From: SZUA-430 sp964547645
GTDB lineage: Bacteria; Pseudomonadota; Alphaproteobacteria; Micropepsales; Micropepsaceae
Length of the DNA: 52,441 nucleotides
Assembly (NCBI GenBank): GCA_964547645.1
Contig: CAZJOM010000020.1
Span: 1 to 52,441, forward strand
Direction of reading: 5' to 3'
Each line of letters begins with the position of its first letter. Position 1 is the first letter of the stretch. Positions 42,289 through 51,547 of the stretch are shown one piece after another. The position numbers and the translations under genes are program-made. The notes under the pieces were generated by a model. It saw only the letters and a program-made list of their open reading frames with translations, searched no databases and had not been told where the DNA came from.

Positions 42289-44970
42289 ATTTGCGGCGAG
42301 GCGCGTGCGGATCTCCTCCGCCACGGCCGCGAACAAGCCCTCCAGAGCGTCGAGCGCGCTACTTGCCGCGCGCAGATCAACCGTCTCCGCGTCGGCTTCG
42401 AATGCCTGGGCGGCGGCCGCGAGTTCGCCTGCCCCAAACAGGCGCGCTGCGCCTTTCAGAGAGTGTGCGCGGCGGCGTAGGGCCTCGCGATCGCCGGCGG
42501 AAAGGTCGGTGTGCATTGCCAACAAATCGCGCGCTTGGTTTGCGAGGAACGTCGTGGCGAGTTTCTTCACGGTCTCGGGCGGCATGTCGGCGGCGAGGTC
42601 GGCCCACACTCTGGCGTCGATCAAACCCGACAGTTCTTGCCGGCGCGTGGTGACGAAGGATTCGGCGTTGGCGGCGCGGCCGAGATGTTTCTGCAACGCG
42701 GCTTCGAGCGTCGGGCGACGGATCGGTTTGGTCAGGTGTTCGTTCATGCCGGCTTCGCGGCAGCGTTCGGCGTCTTCAACGAACGCGTTGGCGGTGAGCG
42801 CCAGGATCGGCTGGGTTTGATTGGGGCCGGCGGAGGCGCGGATGTGGCGTGTTGCCTGCAGGCCGTCCATCTCCGGCATCTGCATATCCATCAAAATGAC
42901 GTCGAACTTCTTCGTCGCGGCGGCGCGGATTGCTTCGAGGCCCGTGCGCGCTTGCGTGACGATGCAGCCCAACTGTCCTAGCATTGTGGTCGCAGCGAAG
43001 AGGTTCGTCTCGTTGTCTTCGACGAGCAGGATCTCCGCGCCGCTTAGGGTTTGATTGCTGGGCCTCGTCTCGCCGCTCCAAGCGAGCGGGTTCGCGCAGA
43101 AAACGCCGGTTAGCGCTTCCAAGAGCGCCAAGTTCACAAGCGGCTTGAACAAGACCGCATCGAACTGCGTGCCGACGCCGGCCGAGACCGTTACGCCGTG
43201 GCTGATGGAGGAGCAGAGGATCAGTTTGATCGCGCGGCCGTTCTCAAGCTTGCGAATGGCGTCGGCGACTTCATGACCGGTTTGACCGGGCATGTGGCGG
43301 TCGAGGAGCACGACGTCGAATGGAGTGCCGGCGTTCCTCGCTTCATCGATGGCGCAGATCGCCGATAGGCCATCGGGAACGACGACAACGCTCATGCTCC
43401 AGCGCGACAAGCGGCGAGCGAGGATGTCACGGTTCAGCGCCAAGTCATCGACGACCAACGCACGTTTGCCGGCGAGCACGCGGATGTCGGCCGTGATCGA
43501 GGGCGACGGCGCGATCGGCAGGCTGATCGTGAAGCGGAACACCGATCCTTCGCCAGGCTCGCTGTCGACCGCGATCGCGCCGCCCATGGCGCCCACGATT
43601 TCCTTGCAGATCGCCAGACCGAGGCCGGTGCCGCCGAAGCGGCGCGTGATTGAGTCGTCGCCTTGAGAGAATTTCTGAAACAGTTTTGCGCGCGCTTCGG
43701 CCGACATGCCGATGCCGCTGTCGCGCACGGCGAAGGTCAGGCTCGCCTCGTTCGCAAGGTTTGGCTCGCCCGAGACTTGGATCGTGACGACGCCGGTCTC
43801 CGTAAACTTCACGGCGTTGCTGATCAAGTTGAGCAAGACTTGACGCAGCCGCGTCGGATCGCCGCGATAGGAGCCCTCGGCGTCGGGCAGAATGTCGGTG
43901 CAGATCTCGACGCCCTTTGCGTGCGCTTTGGCGGCGAAGGTTTGCGCGGCGCTTTCGACCAAGGGGACGAGGTCGAACGGCACGCTTTCGAGCGAGAGTT
44001 CGTTCGCTTCGAGTTTCGAGATGTCGAGGATGTTGCCGATGACTTGCAGCAACTGATCGGCGGAGGCGCGGGCGGTTTCGGCCTGTACGCGCTGTTCGTG
44101 GCTGAGCGTCGAATCCAACAGAATGTCGATCATCCCGATCACGCCGTTCAAGGGCGTGCGGATTTCGTGGCTCATGTTGGCCAGGAACGCGGACTTCGCC
44201 TCGCTCGCTTGCTCGGCGGCGGCCTTGGATGTTTCCAGTTCGGCGACGTATTGCGTACGCTCGGTCTCGCTTTGCTTCCACATGCGATCGGCAGAGCGGG
44301 CATAGAGGTAGCTGCCGATCACGAGCAAAACGATGAGGCCGGCAAACACGATCTGCGCGATCTGCAGACTGTTAGCTGTCGTGCTCAAGGCGGCGATTTC
44401 ATCGCCCTGGCCTGCAATCACTTTTTGCATGATGCCGGTGATCGCATCGCCGGCGTGATGGAAGGCGGCATCGACCTTGGCCATTTCTCGGGTCGCGTCT
44501 TCGAAACGGCCGGCGGCGTAGAAGTCGATCACGACATGCGTGCGTTGCGCGAGTTCGGTCGTGATGCCGTCGAGGTCGTGAACCTGCGCCGCCAAAGGCG
44601 TCGTACCCAGTTCGCCCTCGACGACGGGCGCGAAGCGGTCCCGCACACGGCCTAGCGCCTCACCGAACTGCGCTTCGGCTTCAGCGAGGCGATGACGTTC
44701 ACTCAGAACGCTCTTCGTCTGGAAGATCGATTCCGCGGGCGCACCGAGCCGCTCGACGACATCGCGAAGCGACAGCAACTCTTGGACGCGGCTATCCCAA
44801 TTCGCACCGGCGACTTGCTGCGCCTGTAACATGCCGAGGGTGATTTGGCTGATGGTCAGAGCACCGAGAGCGGTGATGATGTTCAGCAACGCCAGCACTG
44901 CGAAAATGCGCACGAGCTTGTTGCGCGGTTTGGCCGTCCGGACTGCGGCGGCGGGGTCGCGCTTGGCCAC
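42274..44970 (-). CDS. Hybrid sensor kinase with two receiver domains and HPt
   Basis: An 898-residue inner-membrane phosphorelay kinase. Two transmembrane helices (about 20-45 and 203-224) frame a helical periplasmic sensor. HisKA has His268 in MSHEIRTPLNG. HATPase motifs include NLISNAVKFT, DSGIGM and GTGLGL. Receiver 1 (about 505-620) has VVDD and LLDRHMPG. Receiver 2 (about 645-765) has VEDN and LMDMQMPEMDG. The HPt domain (about 800-890) has AHSLKGAARLFGA with the phospho-His. All phosphotransfer residues look present, so a BarA/ArcB-like relay is expected. The response regulator gene lies 11 bp upstream on the same strand. Confidence 0.94.
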   Translation of the reverse strand: MAKRDPAAAVRTAKPRNKLVRIFAVLALLNIITALGALTISQITLGMLQAQQVAGANWDSRVQELLSLRDVVERLGAPAESIFQTKSVLSERHRLAEAEAQFGEALGRVRDRFAPVVEGELGTTPLAAQVHDLDGITTELAQRTHVVIDFYAAGRFEDATREMAKVDAAFHHAGDAITGIMQKVIAGQGDEIAALSTTANSLQIAQIVFAGLIVLLVIGSYLYARSADRMWKQSETERTQYVAELETSKAAAEQASEAKSAFLANMSHEIRTPLNGVIGMIDILLDSTLSHEQRVQAETARASADQLLQVIGNILDISKLEANELSLESVPFDLVPLVESAAQTFAAKAHAKGVEICTDILPDAEGSYRGDPTRLRQVLLNLISNAVKFTETGVVTIQVSGEPNLANEASLTFAVRDSGIGMSAEARAKLFQKFSQGDDSITRRFGGTGLGLAICKEIVGAMGGAIAVDSEPGEGSVFRFTISLPIAPSPSITADIRVLAGKRALVVDDLALNRDILARRLSRWSMSVVVVPDGLSAICAIDEARNAGTPFDVVLLDRHMPGQTGHEVADAIRKLENGRAIKLILCSSISHGVTVSAGVGTQFDAVLFKPLVNLALLEALTGVFCANPLAWSGETRPSNQTLSGAEILLVEDNETNLFAATTMLGQLGCIVTQARTGLEAIRAAATKKFDVILMDMQMPEMDGLQATRHIRASAGPNQTQPILALTANAFVEDAERCREAGMNEHLTKPIRRPTLEAALQKHLGRAANAESFVTTRRQELSGLIDARVWADLAADMPPETVKKLATTFLANQARDLLAMHTDLSAGDREALRRRAHSLKGAARLFGAGELAAAAQAFEADAETVDLRAASSALDALEGLFAAVAEEIRTRLAANSVAA

Positions 44971-44981
44971 GAAACGCCTCT

Positions 44982-45380
44982 TTAAGCTGCGGTTTCGCCG
45001 CGCCTTTCAGCGGCGCGACGCAAGAGTTCGTCGGCGCGCTGGCGCAGAGCCATCGGGCGGAAGGGCTTTTCGATGACATCGTCCGCGCCGAGCGCCTTGG
45101 CAGCGTCGATGAGTGGACCTTTGAGCGTGGTCAAACCGGCGGTCATCGCGAGGATCGGGATGGCCTTGTCGCTGCCACGAACCGCGCGAATGATTTCTAA
45201 GCCATCGCGGCCGGGCATCACGAGATCTGTGACAACGAGATCGAACGGTTCCTTCTTCAATCGCGTCAGAGCGGCATCGCCGTCGACGGCGAAGCGGAGC
45301 TCGTGACCGCTTCCCGCAAAGGCCGCTTCGGCAATTTGACGGTAGAGGTCGTCGTCTTCGCAGATGAGAATGTTTGCCAC
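44982..45380 (-). CDS. Single-domain response regulator
   Basis: A 132-residue receiver-only protein. The acidic pair is in CEDDD (residues 7-11), the phospho-acceptor is Asp52 in VVTDLVMPG, the conserved Thr is in AMTAG, and the Lys is in VIEKPFRP. With no output domain it acts as a phosphate relay or diffusible regulator, probably from the adjacent hybrid kinase. GTG at 45380 gives the canonical start (ANILICEDD); the ATG at 45440 would add 20 residues. Neither has a strong ribosome site. Confidence 0.88.
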   Translation of the reverse strand: MANILICEDDDLYRQIAEAAFAGSGHELRFAVDGDAALTRLKKEPFDLVVTDLVMPGRDGLEIIRAVRGSDKAIPILAMTAGLTTLKGPLIDAAKALGADDVIEKPFRPMALRQRADELLRRAAERRGETAA

Positions 45381-45496
45381 TTGGACTCGCGCGTTGAATT
45401 TGTTCTTAGTTGACGCTTGGTTGCCACTATCGCTCAACATGTGCGAAAGAGCGGTTAAGGTTCTGGCGCGCAAGGCAACTCAATGGCTAATAATCC

Positions 45497-46756
45497 GTGA
45501 ACGGAGCAAATACCGCGCATTCGCTCTGGCGCCATGCTGACTTTTGCCGGCTGTGGGCGGCGCAGGCGGTGAGCGCGGTGGGGAGCCGGATAACGCGGAC
45601 CGCGCTACCGATCATTGCGATCAATTCGCTGGGCGCATCCGCGACGGCGGTTTCGGTCTTAAGCGCCATGGCGCTAGCACCGGGCGTGATCGTGGCACTG
45701 TTTGCGGCGGGGCGAATCGACCGCTCGCGTAAGCGGCCGTTGCTGATCGCGATGGACTTGGCACGGGCGGGGCTTTTGCTGACCTTGCCGGTGGCGGCTT
45801 GGTTCGGGATGTTAACGATCGTGCAACTTGTTGCGATTGCAGCGCTAACGGGTGCCGCGACCGCGATGTTTCGCGTTGCAGATTCCGCTTATCTGCCGCG
45901 TCTGGTTGATAGCTCGCAGATCGTCGAGGGCAACACGAAGCTGCAGACGACGGAGGCGATCGCGGAAGTCGCCGGACCCAGCATCGCGGGTATCTTGATC
46001 CAAGCTGTTACGGCGCCGGTTGCAATCGTGGTGGATGCGCTGAGCTTTTTGTGGTCGGCGCTTTGGCTCAGGCAAATTCGAGCGGCGGAGGCGTTCGCCG
46101 CGCCGAGCGTGATTGAACACCCGTTCGACGACATCCGCGAAGGTTGGCGCGCCTGCCGGGCCCATCCCATCGTGTTTCCGCTGCTGATGGCGGAGGGAAC
46201 GTTCGGACTCTTCGCCGGGTTCTTTGCGTCGATTTACATGCTGTTCGTCCTGCGGACCTTAGCGCTTGACGAGGCGACGGTCGGAATCATCATCGGGGTG
46301 GGCGGGCTCGGTGCGCTATGGGGTGCGGCGGCTGCCGCGCCGATGGCGCGGGCGTTGGGTTATGGCCGCGCGGTGGTGTTGAGCCTTGCGCTTTGGGTTC
46401 TGGCAAGCGTGTTCATCCCCGCTGCGGAGGGACAGGATACGCTCAAAATTCCGTTCCTGGTGGGGCAACAGATCCTTGGGGACGGATTCCTAGCGGCGTT
46501 CTTCATTTTGGGGATCAGCATTCGCCAGACGTCGCTGGACCCCGACCTGCAATCGCGCGCCGGGGCGACCTTTCAGGCGGTGGGCGGGCTCTCACTCCCC
46601 CTGGGGGCGCTGATCGCGGGGCCGCTCGCAGAGATTGTGGGGCCAGGCGCGACATTGTGGATTGCCATCGCCGGTGCACTGGTTCCGCTTCTGATTCTGA
46701 CGGTTTCACGACTGTGGCGCTTGCAAACGCTAAACGATTCGCGACTCTCCGCGTGA
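45497..46756 (+). CDS. MFS transporter (EntS/MFS_3-like)
   Basis: A 419-residue permease with about 12 hydrophobic helices. It resembles the MFS_3/EntS-like group: FCRLWAAQAVSAVGSRITR at the start, AGRIDRSRKRPLLIAMD as the loop 2-3 motif, and ETTEAIAEVAGPSIAG-like residues in helix 5. It is probably an exporter of a small hydrophilic or siderophore-like compound; direction and cargo are inferred. GTG start at 45497. It is divergent from the response regulator gene. Confidence 0.9.
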   Translation: MNGANTAHSLWRHADFCRLWAAQAVSAVGSRITRTALPIIAINSLGASATAVSVLSAMALAPGVIVALFAAGRIDRSRKRPLLIAMDLARAGLLLTLPVAAWFGMLTIVQLVAIAALTGAATAMFRVADSAYLPRLVDSSQIVEGNTKLQTTEAIAEVAGPSIAGILIQAVTAPVAIVVDALSFLWSALWLRQIRAAEAFAAPSVIEHPFDDIREGWRACRAHPIVFPLLMAEGTFGLFAGFFASIYMLFVLRTLALDEATVGIIIGVGGLGALWGAAAAAPMARALGYGRAVVLSLALWVLASVFIPAAEGQDTLKIPFLVGQQILGDGFLAAFFILGISIRQTSLDPDLQSRAGATFQAVGGLSLPLGALIAGPLAEIVGPGATLWIAIAGALVPLLILTVSRLWRLQTLNDSRLSA

Positions 46757-46846
46757 CGGGCCGCACTTGACCCGGCTTGGCGCGCCCCGGCACATTCCGC
46801 GCCGATACCAGACCGCTCTCCCGTTGACCTCAAGGAACATCATCAC

Positions 46847-48412
46847 ATGACACGCAGTCGCTTTGCGCGGCGTTCGATCCCTGCCCTGCTGCTCACCGTC
46901 TTTCTGACGGCGTGCGGCGGTTCGAGCGGGACGCCGGCCGTCGATGCCACACAGGTTCAGGCACGCATGGACGAATTCGTCGCTGCGCTGACTAAGCCGA
47001 CGCCAGGGTCGGAGATCGTCGCCACCGCCGAAGGCAAGGCCAAGGTCGAAACGAAGGACGACGGCACCGTGATCGGCACGCTGCCGCGGTTGACAGTGAA
47101 GGGCGACGACGGCAACTCGGCGGTGGTCGACCCGATCACGGTCAAGTTCAGCAAGGCCGCGGACGGCGAAGTCAATGTCGAGGCGATCCTGCCCAGCACG
47201 ATGGCGGTCAAGGACAAGACCGGTAAGGTCGAGGGCGAGATCAAGATCGGCAGCCAGACGCTGAAAGGCGTTTGGGTCGACAAGCTGCAGACGCTCGACA
47301 AGGTCGACATGCGGCTGGCCAACATCGCGATCACGGTTCCTGGCGAGCCGGGGACAAGCAAAATCGAACAGATCGCGATGACCGGCGGGTTCGATCCGAA
47401 GGGCTCCGGGATTTACGACGGCAAGTATCAAGGCGCGATCACGGGCTTCGTTGTCGACGATCCGAAAGAGAAGACGACGATGAAGCTCGGCTCGATCGGG
47501 TTCGTCGCCAACATGACGGGCACGCGGATGGAGGAGTTCGCGAAAGCCGCGAAGGAAGCGGGCTATACGCTCGCCAACCCCAACATCTTCAAAGCTTGGA
47601 CGGGCGGACCGCTCGACCCGAAGATGCTGGCCTTCATGAAGCGGATGCCGGAGTTCATGGGCTCCATCGACTACACCTACAACATCAACGACGTGGAGAT
47701 GGTGAAGGACGGCAAGCGTGAGTTCACGCTGAAGTCCTCTTCGTTCGGCTTCGGCGTGTCGCCGGACGACGCGGGCACCACGAAGGTGAAGATGACGTTC
47801 GGTGTAGGCGGCATGGCGGGCTCGGCGGACGAACCCTTCTTGCCGCCGGAAGCGGACGTGCAGGAGGCGACGATGGAAGTCGACACCTCCGGCGTTCCGG
47901 GCCGGAAGCTTTGGGAAATCTACATGGACGCGCTGCCCGCGCTGCAGGCAGAGGCCACGAAGGCGGCGAGCGAGACGGCGACCGGCTCCAAGGACGCGAC
48001 CTCGGCCGGCTCCGAGGCTCTGGCGGAGGTCGGCAATGAACTTTCGGGCAAGTTCATGGAAGTCCTCTCGGCGGCGAAGCTTTCGATAGCGCTGAATAAG
48101 CTCAACCTCACGACGCCGACGGCGAAGATGACTGGCAAAGGATTGGCCACCTATCTTCCGGCGGAAAGCATGATACCGGAAGGCAAGGTGACATTGCGCT
48201 TCAGCGGCGTCGATGCGCTCGCCAAAGCGATGGAGAAGCGCGGCGCGAAAGACGAGATGGCGCAGCAGATCATGGGCATCGTCGCCGCGGTGCGCGCGAT
48301 GGGCAAGCCCGATCCGGCCTCGCCGAAAGACGACCGCGCGTATCTGATCGATATCCAGTTCACCAAGGACGGCAAAGTGCTGGCGAACGGACAGGATATG
48401 TTGGCGCAGTAA
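46847..48412 (+). CDS. Large lipoprotein of unknown function
   Basis: A 521-residue protein with a lipoprotein signal (LLLTVFLTACGG, lipid Cys23). The rest is beta-rich and repetitive in style: many KGDDG/VKDG turns, long Thr/Lys strands, and an Ala/Ser/Glu-rich helical insert (about 365-410). There is a weak general resemblance to DUF945-type exported proteins, but I cannot assign a family. It is a free-standing gene with CAAGGAAC as ribosome site, and it converges on the hydrolase with a strong hairpin between the stops. Confidence 0.75.
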   Translation: MTRSRFARRSIPALLLTVFLTACGGSSGTPAVDATQVQARMDEFVAALTKPTPGSEIVATAEGKAKVETKDDGTVIGTLPRLTVKGDDGNSAVVDPITVKFSKAADGEVNVEAILPSTMAVKDKTGKVEGEIKIGSQTLKGVWVDKLQTLDKVDMRLANIAITVPGEPGTSKIEQIAMTGGFDPKGSGIYDGKYQGAITGFVVDDPKEKTTMKLGSIGFVANMTGTRMEEFAKAAKEAGYTLANPNIFKAWTGGPLDPKMLAFMKRMPEFMGSIDYTYNINDVEMVKDGKREFTLKSSSFGFGVSPDDAGTTKVKMTFGVGGMAGSADEPFLPPEADVQEATMEVDTSGVPGRKLWEIYMDALPALQAEATKAASETATGSKDATSAGSEALAEVGNELSGKFMEVLSAAKLSIALNKLNLTTPTAKMTGKGLATYLPAESMIPEGKVTLRFSGVDALAKAMEKRGAKDEMAQQIMGIVAAVRAMGKPDPASPKDDRAYLIDIQFTKDGKVLANGQDMLAQ

Positions 48413-48434
48413 GCAAGCAGCAACGCGACTATTC

Positions 48435-48466
48435 AAGCGGGCTCGGCGGAAACGCCGGGCCTGCTT
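48435..48466. terminator. 14-bp hairpin with GAAA loop between convergent genes
   Basis: AAGCGGGCTCGGCG (48435-48448) and CGCCGGGCCTGCTT (48453-48466) pair fully if two G-U wobbles are allowed, closed by a GAAA tetraloop. It sits between the lipoprotein stop (48412) and the hydrolase stop (48476). There is no T-run, so termination may be Rho-dependent or the stem may protect 3' ends. Confidence 0.6.
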
Positions 48467-48475
48467 GCGTTGGAG

Positions 48476-49810
48476 CTAACCGCGCGCTGACGCCAATGTG
48501 GCAATCCACGCTGCGATAATCCTGTCGAAATCTGCGCTACCGCGGGGAAAATCCCATGCGGCTTCCGGATCGCGTTCGACGTAGAGACTGTGGTTCAGAT
48601 TCGGCAGTACCCTAAGCGTGATGCGCGTGTTTCCTCCTTCCGCCAGCGCGGCAGCCACTTTGTTTCGGCTGTCTTCGGCGGGCAGGTAAATGTCCTTGGC
48701 GCCCCACACGGCCAAAACAGGGACACGAACCTTGCGCCAAACCGGCAGCGGTTCGAACAGCAGAAGCCGCCGCGTGCCTTCATCCAACTCCGACGGATAA
48801 GGATAGGGCAGTTTCGACGCCTCGAACCAAGGTGCTTTGCTCGCCGCTTCTAGGTCCTTCAAGAAATCCTTGTCCACGCTGCCGGTTCGGGCGCGCTGAT
48901 ACATGCGATCGCGCAGCGCCTGTGCGCGCGCGATGTCGGTTTCGGAAAAGCCCGCGGCGCGCATCTCATTGGAATTGTGATAGATGCTCTGCGCCATCGG
49001 ACCGATCCCCGGCGAAGACAACGCGATGACGAACGCAACGTTCTTCGAAAGCGTTGCAGCCAATGGCGCGATCCAGCCGCCCTGGCTCTGACCCGCGATG
49101 CCGATCAGCGATTTACGGATGTCTTGCCGTTTTTGCAGTGCTGCGGCACCTGCAAGCGCATCATTCGCCAAGTCTTCCAAACTTGCGGTCGTGTAGTCGC
49201 CCGTTGAAGCGCCCGTACCACGCTTGTCGTAGATCAGGGCCGCCATGCCGTGACGGGCCAAGAGTACGCCCTGGCCGCGATATCCCGCGCTGTTTCGGTT
49301 TTCCGGGTCACTGCCGTGCGCAACAACGGCCGCCGGAAACGGACCGGCGCCAGGCGGCAGCACCAGGGTGCCCTCGAGTGTGATCGGCCCATTGCGAAAG
49401 GTCAGGCGCTCTTCACGAAAGATGCTCGTTCTCGGCGAAACGCGACGCATCTCGAACCGAGCATCTTTTGCACCGGCTCCATTGAACGTCCCGACCAGAC
49501 GATCGCCTTTGATCTGCCCCTTGAACGTCGACGCAGGCGCGTTTTCAGGGTGGCGCTCGATGCAAAAGGACGCCCCGCATACGCTGGGAACGAAGGGTAC
49601 AGCAAAGAGATTCAAGTCAGTGTAGGCGACGTACGCCACTGACGGGTCCGCAAGCGGATCGAAGTCCAATGTCTGGGCGAAGTCGCGTCCATCTTTGCTC
49701 GCGCGGCCTTCCCAGTGTCCAGTGAGGTCCGCCAATTGTGGCGACTGCGCGCGGACAGCCGTCGCAGAAGCGAGCCCCACGAAGAACAAGAATGCGATCC
49801 GAACAGCCAT
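48476..49810 (-). CDS. Exported alpha/beta hydrolase with N-terminal accessory domain
   Basis: A 444-residue protein with signal peptide (residues 1-21, AVRAQ). A beta-rich accessory domain (about 25-125, starting LTGHWEGR) precedes the hydrolase fold. Oxyanion/first motif VVAHGSDPENRN, RGTGASTG, nucleophile Ser242 in AGQSQGGW, Asp in WGAKDIYLP, and His in NLNHSLYVE. It resembles S9/dienelactone-hydrolase-like esterases and is probably periplasmic. ATG at 49810 directly begins the signal; a much longer open frame upstream overlaps the AraC gene and is rejected. Confidence 0.88.
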   Translation of the reverse strand: MAVRIAFLFFVGLASATAVRAQSPQLADLTGHWEGRASKDGRDFAQTLDFDPLADPSVAYVAYTDLNLFAVPFVPSVCGASFCIERHPENAPASTFKGQIKGDRLVGTFNGAGAKDARFEMRRVSPRTSIFREERLTFRNGPITLEGTLVLPPGAGPFPAAVVAHGSDPENRNSAGYRGQGVLLARHGMAALIYDKRGTGASTGDYTTASLEDLANDALAGAAALQKRQDIRKSLIGIAGQSQGGWIAPLAATLSKNVAFVIALSSPGIGPMAQSIYHNSNEMRAAGFSETDIARAQALRDRMYQRARTGSVDKDFLKDLEAASKAPWFEASKLPYPYPSELDEGTRRLLLFEPLPVWRKVRVPVLAVWGAKDIYLPAEDSRNKVAAALAEGGNTRITLRVLPNLNHSLYVERDPEAAWDFPRGSADFDRIIAAWIATLASARG

Positions 49811-49831
49811 ATGTTGCCGTCTCCACGAATG

Positions 49832-49847
49832 CCCAAGATTTCTTGGG
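49832..49847. promoter_or_regulatory. Palindrome upstream of the exported hydrolase
   Basis: CCCAAGA-TT-TCTTGGG, perfect seven-base arms, about 22 bp upstream of the hydrolase start codon. A looser inverted repeat follows (TTCTTCGCGCAAAGTT near 49850, AACTCTGCGTGAAGAG near 49884). These could be an operator for the neighbouring AraC-type regulator or a translation-blocking hairpin in the leader. Confidence 0.4.
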
Positions 49848-50020
49848 ATTCTTCGCGCAAAGTTCGGAGTGCGACGAGACAACTCTGCGTGAAGAGTCCG
49901 CCCACCAGAAGTGAGGAACGGCGCGAAGGCCCCGAGGCGCGGCAGCGCTTGACTTGGCCTCAGTGCGCCGGTCTTTCTAGGCGCATGATAGCCGTAGGCA
50001 GGTGAGGGGCTGCGCCGTTT

Positions 50021-50557
50021 ATGTCTGGTCAGGATCCCGCGTTGTTGCGCCGTCTTTTGCGCGCGAAGGACCGTATTGATGCGGCGTCCGATGAGGATTG
50101 GCCCGTCGAGCGGCTGGCCAGCGTTAGCGGCGTTTCGGAAGCGCATTTTGCACGTTCGTTCAAGGACGCGTTCGGTGTGCCGCCGCATCGCTACCTGCTG
50201 ACGCGGCGAATCGAGCGGGCGAAGGCGCTTCTGCGCGACACCGAAGAGCCGATCATCGACGTTGCGTTCCAGACGGGGTGGTCGAGCCTCGGCACGTTTG
50301 GCCGCGTTTTCAAAGACATTACCGGAGAAAGCCCCACCGAACTGCGCGCGCGGGAGCAGGCAAGCGCGCATGCGCTCGATCGGGTTCCGCATTGCTTCAT
50401 CAGCGCCGCGTACCGACCGGATCTCAAAACCGCAGTTTCGGAGAAGCGCCGTCAGGGAGCCCGCGCTACGAAGGGGGCGAACAAAACGGAGGTATCCACA
50501 TGTCAAAAGGTATCGGCGTCATCGGCCTCTACGTCCACGACCAGGACGAAGCGCTGA
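50021..50557 (+). CDS. AraC family transcriptional regulator, DNA-binding domain only
   Basis: A 178-residue protein whose first 115 residues are two helix-turn-helix units: VERLASVSGVSEAHFARSF and IIDVAFQTGWSSLGTFGRVF, with the AraC hallmark GESPTELRAR. There is no N-terminal sensor domain. The tail after about residue 125 is Ser/Thr/Lys-rich and disordered. Its last 58 bases overlap the VOC gene in another frame (50500-50557). Pairing of AraC-HTH with a VOC protein is a common layout; the VOC gene may be its target or sensor partner. Confidence 0.85.
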   Translation: MSGQDPALLRRLLRAKDRIDAASDEDWPVERLASVSGVSEAHFARSFKDAFGVPPHRYLLTRRIERAKALLRDTEEPIIDVAFQTGWSSLGTFGRVFKDITGESPTELRAREQASAHALDRVPHCFISAAYRPDLKTAVSEKRRQGARATKGANKTEVSTCQKVSASSASTSTTRTKR

Positions 50558-50907
50558 AGTTTTACGTCAACAAGCTTGGCTTCAAGGTTCAAACCGACGC
50601 ACGCAACGGCAACTATCGCTGGCTTACGGTTAAGCATCCGAACCAGCCGACTATCGAACTTGGTCTGTTCCTGCCCCAGGAGCCCGTGCTCGACGCCAAG
50701 ACGGCGCAGACCATGCGCGAGATGGTGGCGAAGGGCGCAATGCCCCCGCTGGTCTTGATCGTGGAGGACTGCCGCGCGGCCTATGATCGTATGCGTGCGA
50801 ACGGCGTCGAGTTTACGCAGCCGCCCACCGCCCGCTTCGGCAGCGTCGATGCAAACTTCCGCGACCCGTCCGGGAACGGCTGGAAGATGATCGAGGCACG
50901 CGGTTGA
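50500..50907 (+). CDS. VOC (glyoxalase/bleomycin-resistance) family protein
   Basis: A 135-residue single-domain VOC protein. The beta-alpha-beta repeats begin GIGVIGLYVHDQDEALKFYVNKLGF and end DPSGNGWKMIEARG. A His or Glu metal ligand set is partly visible (His15 in VHD, Glu at the C-terminal strand), but activity cannot be claimed. GGAGG lies seven bases upstream of the ATG at 50500. It overlaps the AraC gene; the small membrane protein follows after 41 bp. Confidence 0.88.
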   Translation: MSKGIGVIGLYVHDQDEALKFYVNKLGFKVQTDARNGNYRWLTVKHPNQPTIELGLFLPQEPVLDAKTAQTMREMVAKGAMPPLVLIVEDCRAAYDRMRANGVEFTQPPTARFGSVDANFRDPSGNGWKMIEARG

Positions 50908-50948
50908 TGTACGCGCAATATGTGCAACGCTCGCAACAGGAGGCTCGT

Positions 50949-51152
50949 GTGAGCAACTCTGTCCGTCAATTTCACCGCTGGATCGCGGCGCTCTTCGTGC
51001 TGAGCGTGATTGCGACCACGATCGCGCTGTCGCAGCCTGAGCCCGTGCTTTGGATGTCGTACGTGCCGCTTTTTCCGCTCGCCTTGCTGTCGCTCAGCGG
51101 CCTCTGGCTTTTCGTGCAGCCTTATCTGCCCAAGCGGCGTTCGGGGGTGTAG
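50949..51152 (+). CDS. Small two-helix membrane protein
   Basis: A 67-residue protein with two predicted transmembrane helices (about 11-27 and 38-58) and a basic C terminus (PKRRSGV). A perfect AGGAGG (50938-50943) five bases upstream of GTG at 50949 decides the start; an ATG at 50907 would overlap the VOC stop. Family not recognised. It is probably co-transcribed with the VOC and DUF1801 genes. Confidence 0.7.
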   Translation: MSNSVRQFHRWIAALFVLSVIATTIALSQPEPVLWMSYVPLFPLALLSLSGLWLFVQPYLPKRRSGV

Positions 51153-51157
51153 GCACA

Positions 51158-51544
51158 ATGTCGAAGAACCAAAAAGCTACCGCAAAGAGGTCGACCGGCG
51201 GCGACTGGCGTAGCGAAGCGCTGGCGCAAATTCGCTCGCTCATTCTCGAAGCCGCACCGAAAGCAGTCGAAGAGGCCAAGTGGAAGAAGGCGAACAACCC
51301 GGCAGGCGTTCCGACGTGGTCGTGCGGCGGCATCATCTGCACCGGCGAGACCTATAAGGACAAAATCAAGGTGACCTTTGCGCAGGGAGCGGCGCTTGCC
51401 GATCCGGCGGGTCTCTTCAACGCCGGCCTCGACGGCGGAACGCGCCGCGCGATCGACATTCGCGAGGGCGAGCGACTGAATGCGGCGGCGTTCCGCGCGT
51501 TGGTCCGCGCGGCAGTGGCGCTTAACGCGGCGAAGAAGTCGTGA
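51158..51544 (+). CDS. DUF1801-like (YdhG-type) protein
   Basis: A 128-residue protein. The core EEAKWKKANNPAGVPTWSCGGIICTGETYKDKIKVTFAQGA resembles DUF1801 domains, which have an iron-chaperone-like fold of unsettled role. The N-terminal 15 residues are basic and probably disordered. ATG at 51158 is five bases after the small membrane protein stop. Its stop lies three bases from that of the convergent DUF3137 gene. Confidence 0.85.
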   Translation: MSKNQKATAKRSTGGDWRSEALAQIRSLILEAAPKAVEEAKWKKANNPAGVPTWSCGGIICTGETYKDKIKVTFAQGAALADPAGLFNAGLDGGTRRAIDIREGERLNAAAFRALVRAAVALNAAKKS

Positions 51545-51547
51545 GCG

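Noticed and set aside
46730..48436. 568-codon open frame on the minus strand
   Set aside because: Antisense to the large lipoprotein gene, which has a lipobox and ribosome site; the antisense product is Arg/His-rich.
49811..50506. Long N-terminal extension of the exported hydrolase
   Set aside because: Overlaps the AraC gene and would bury the signal peptide.
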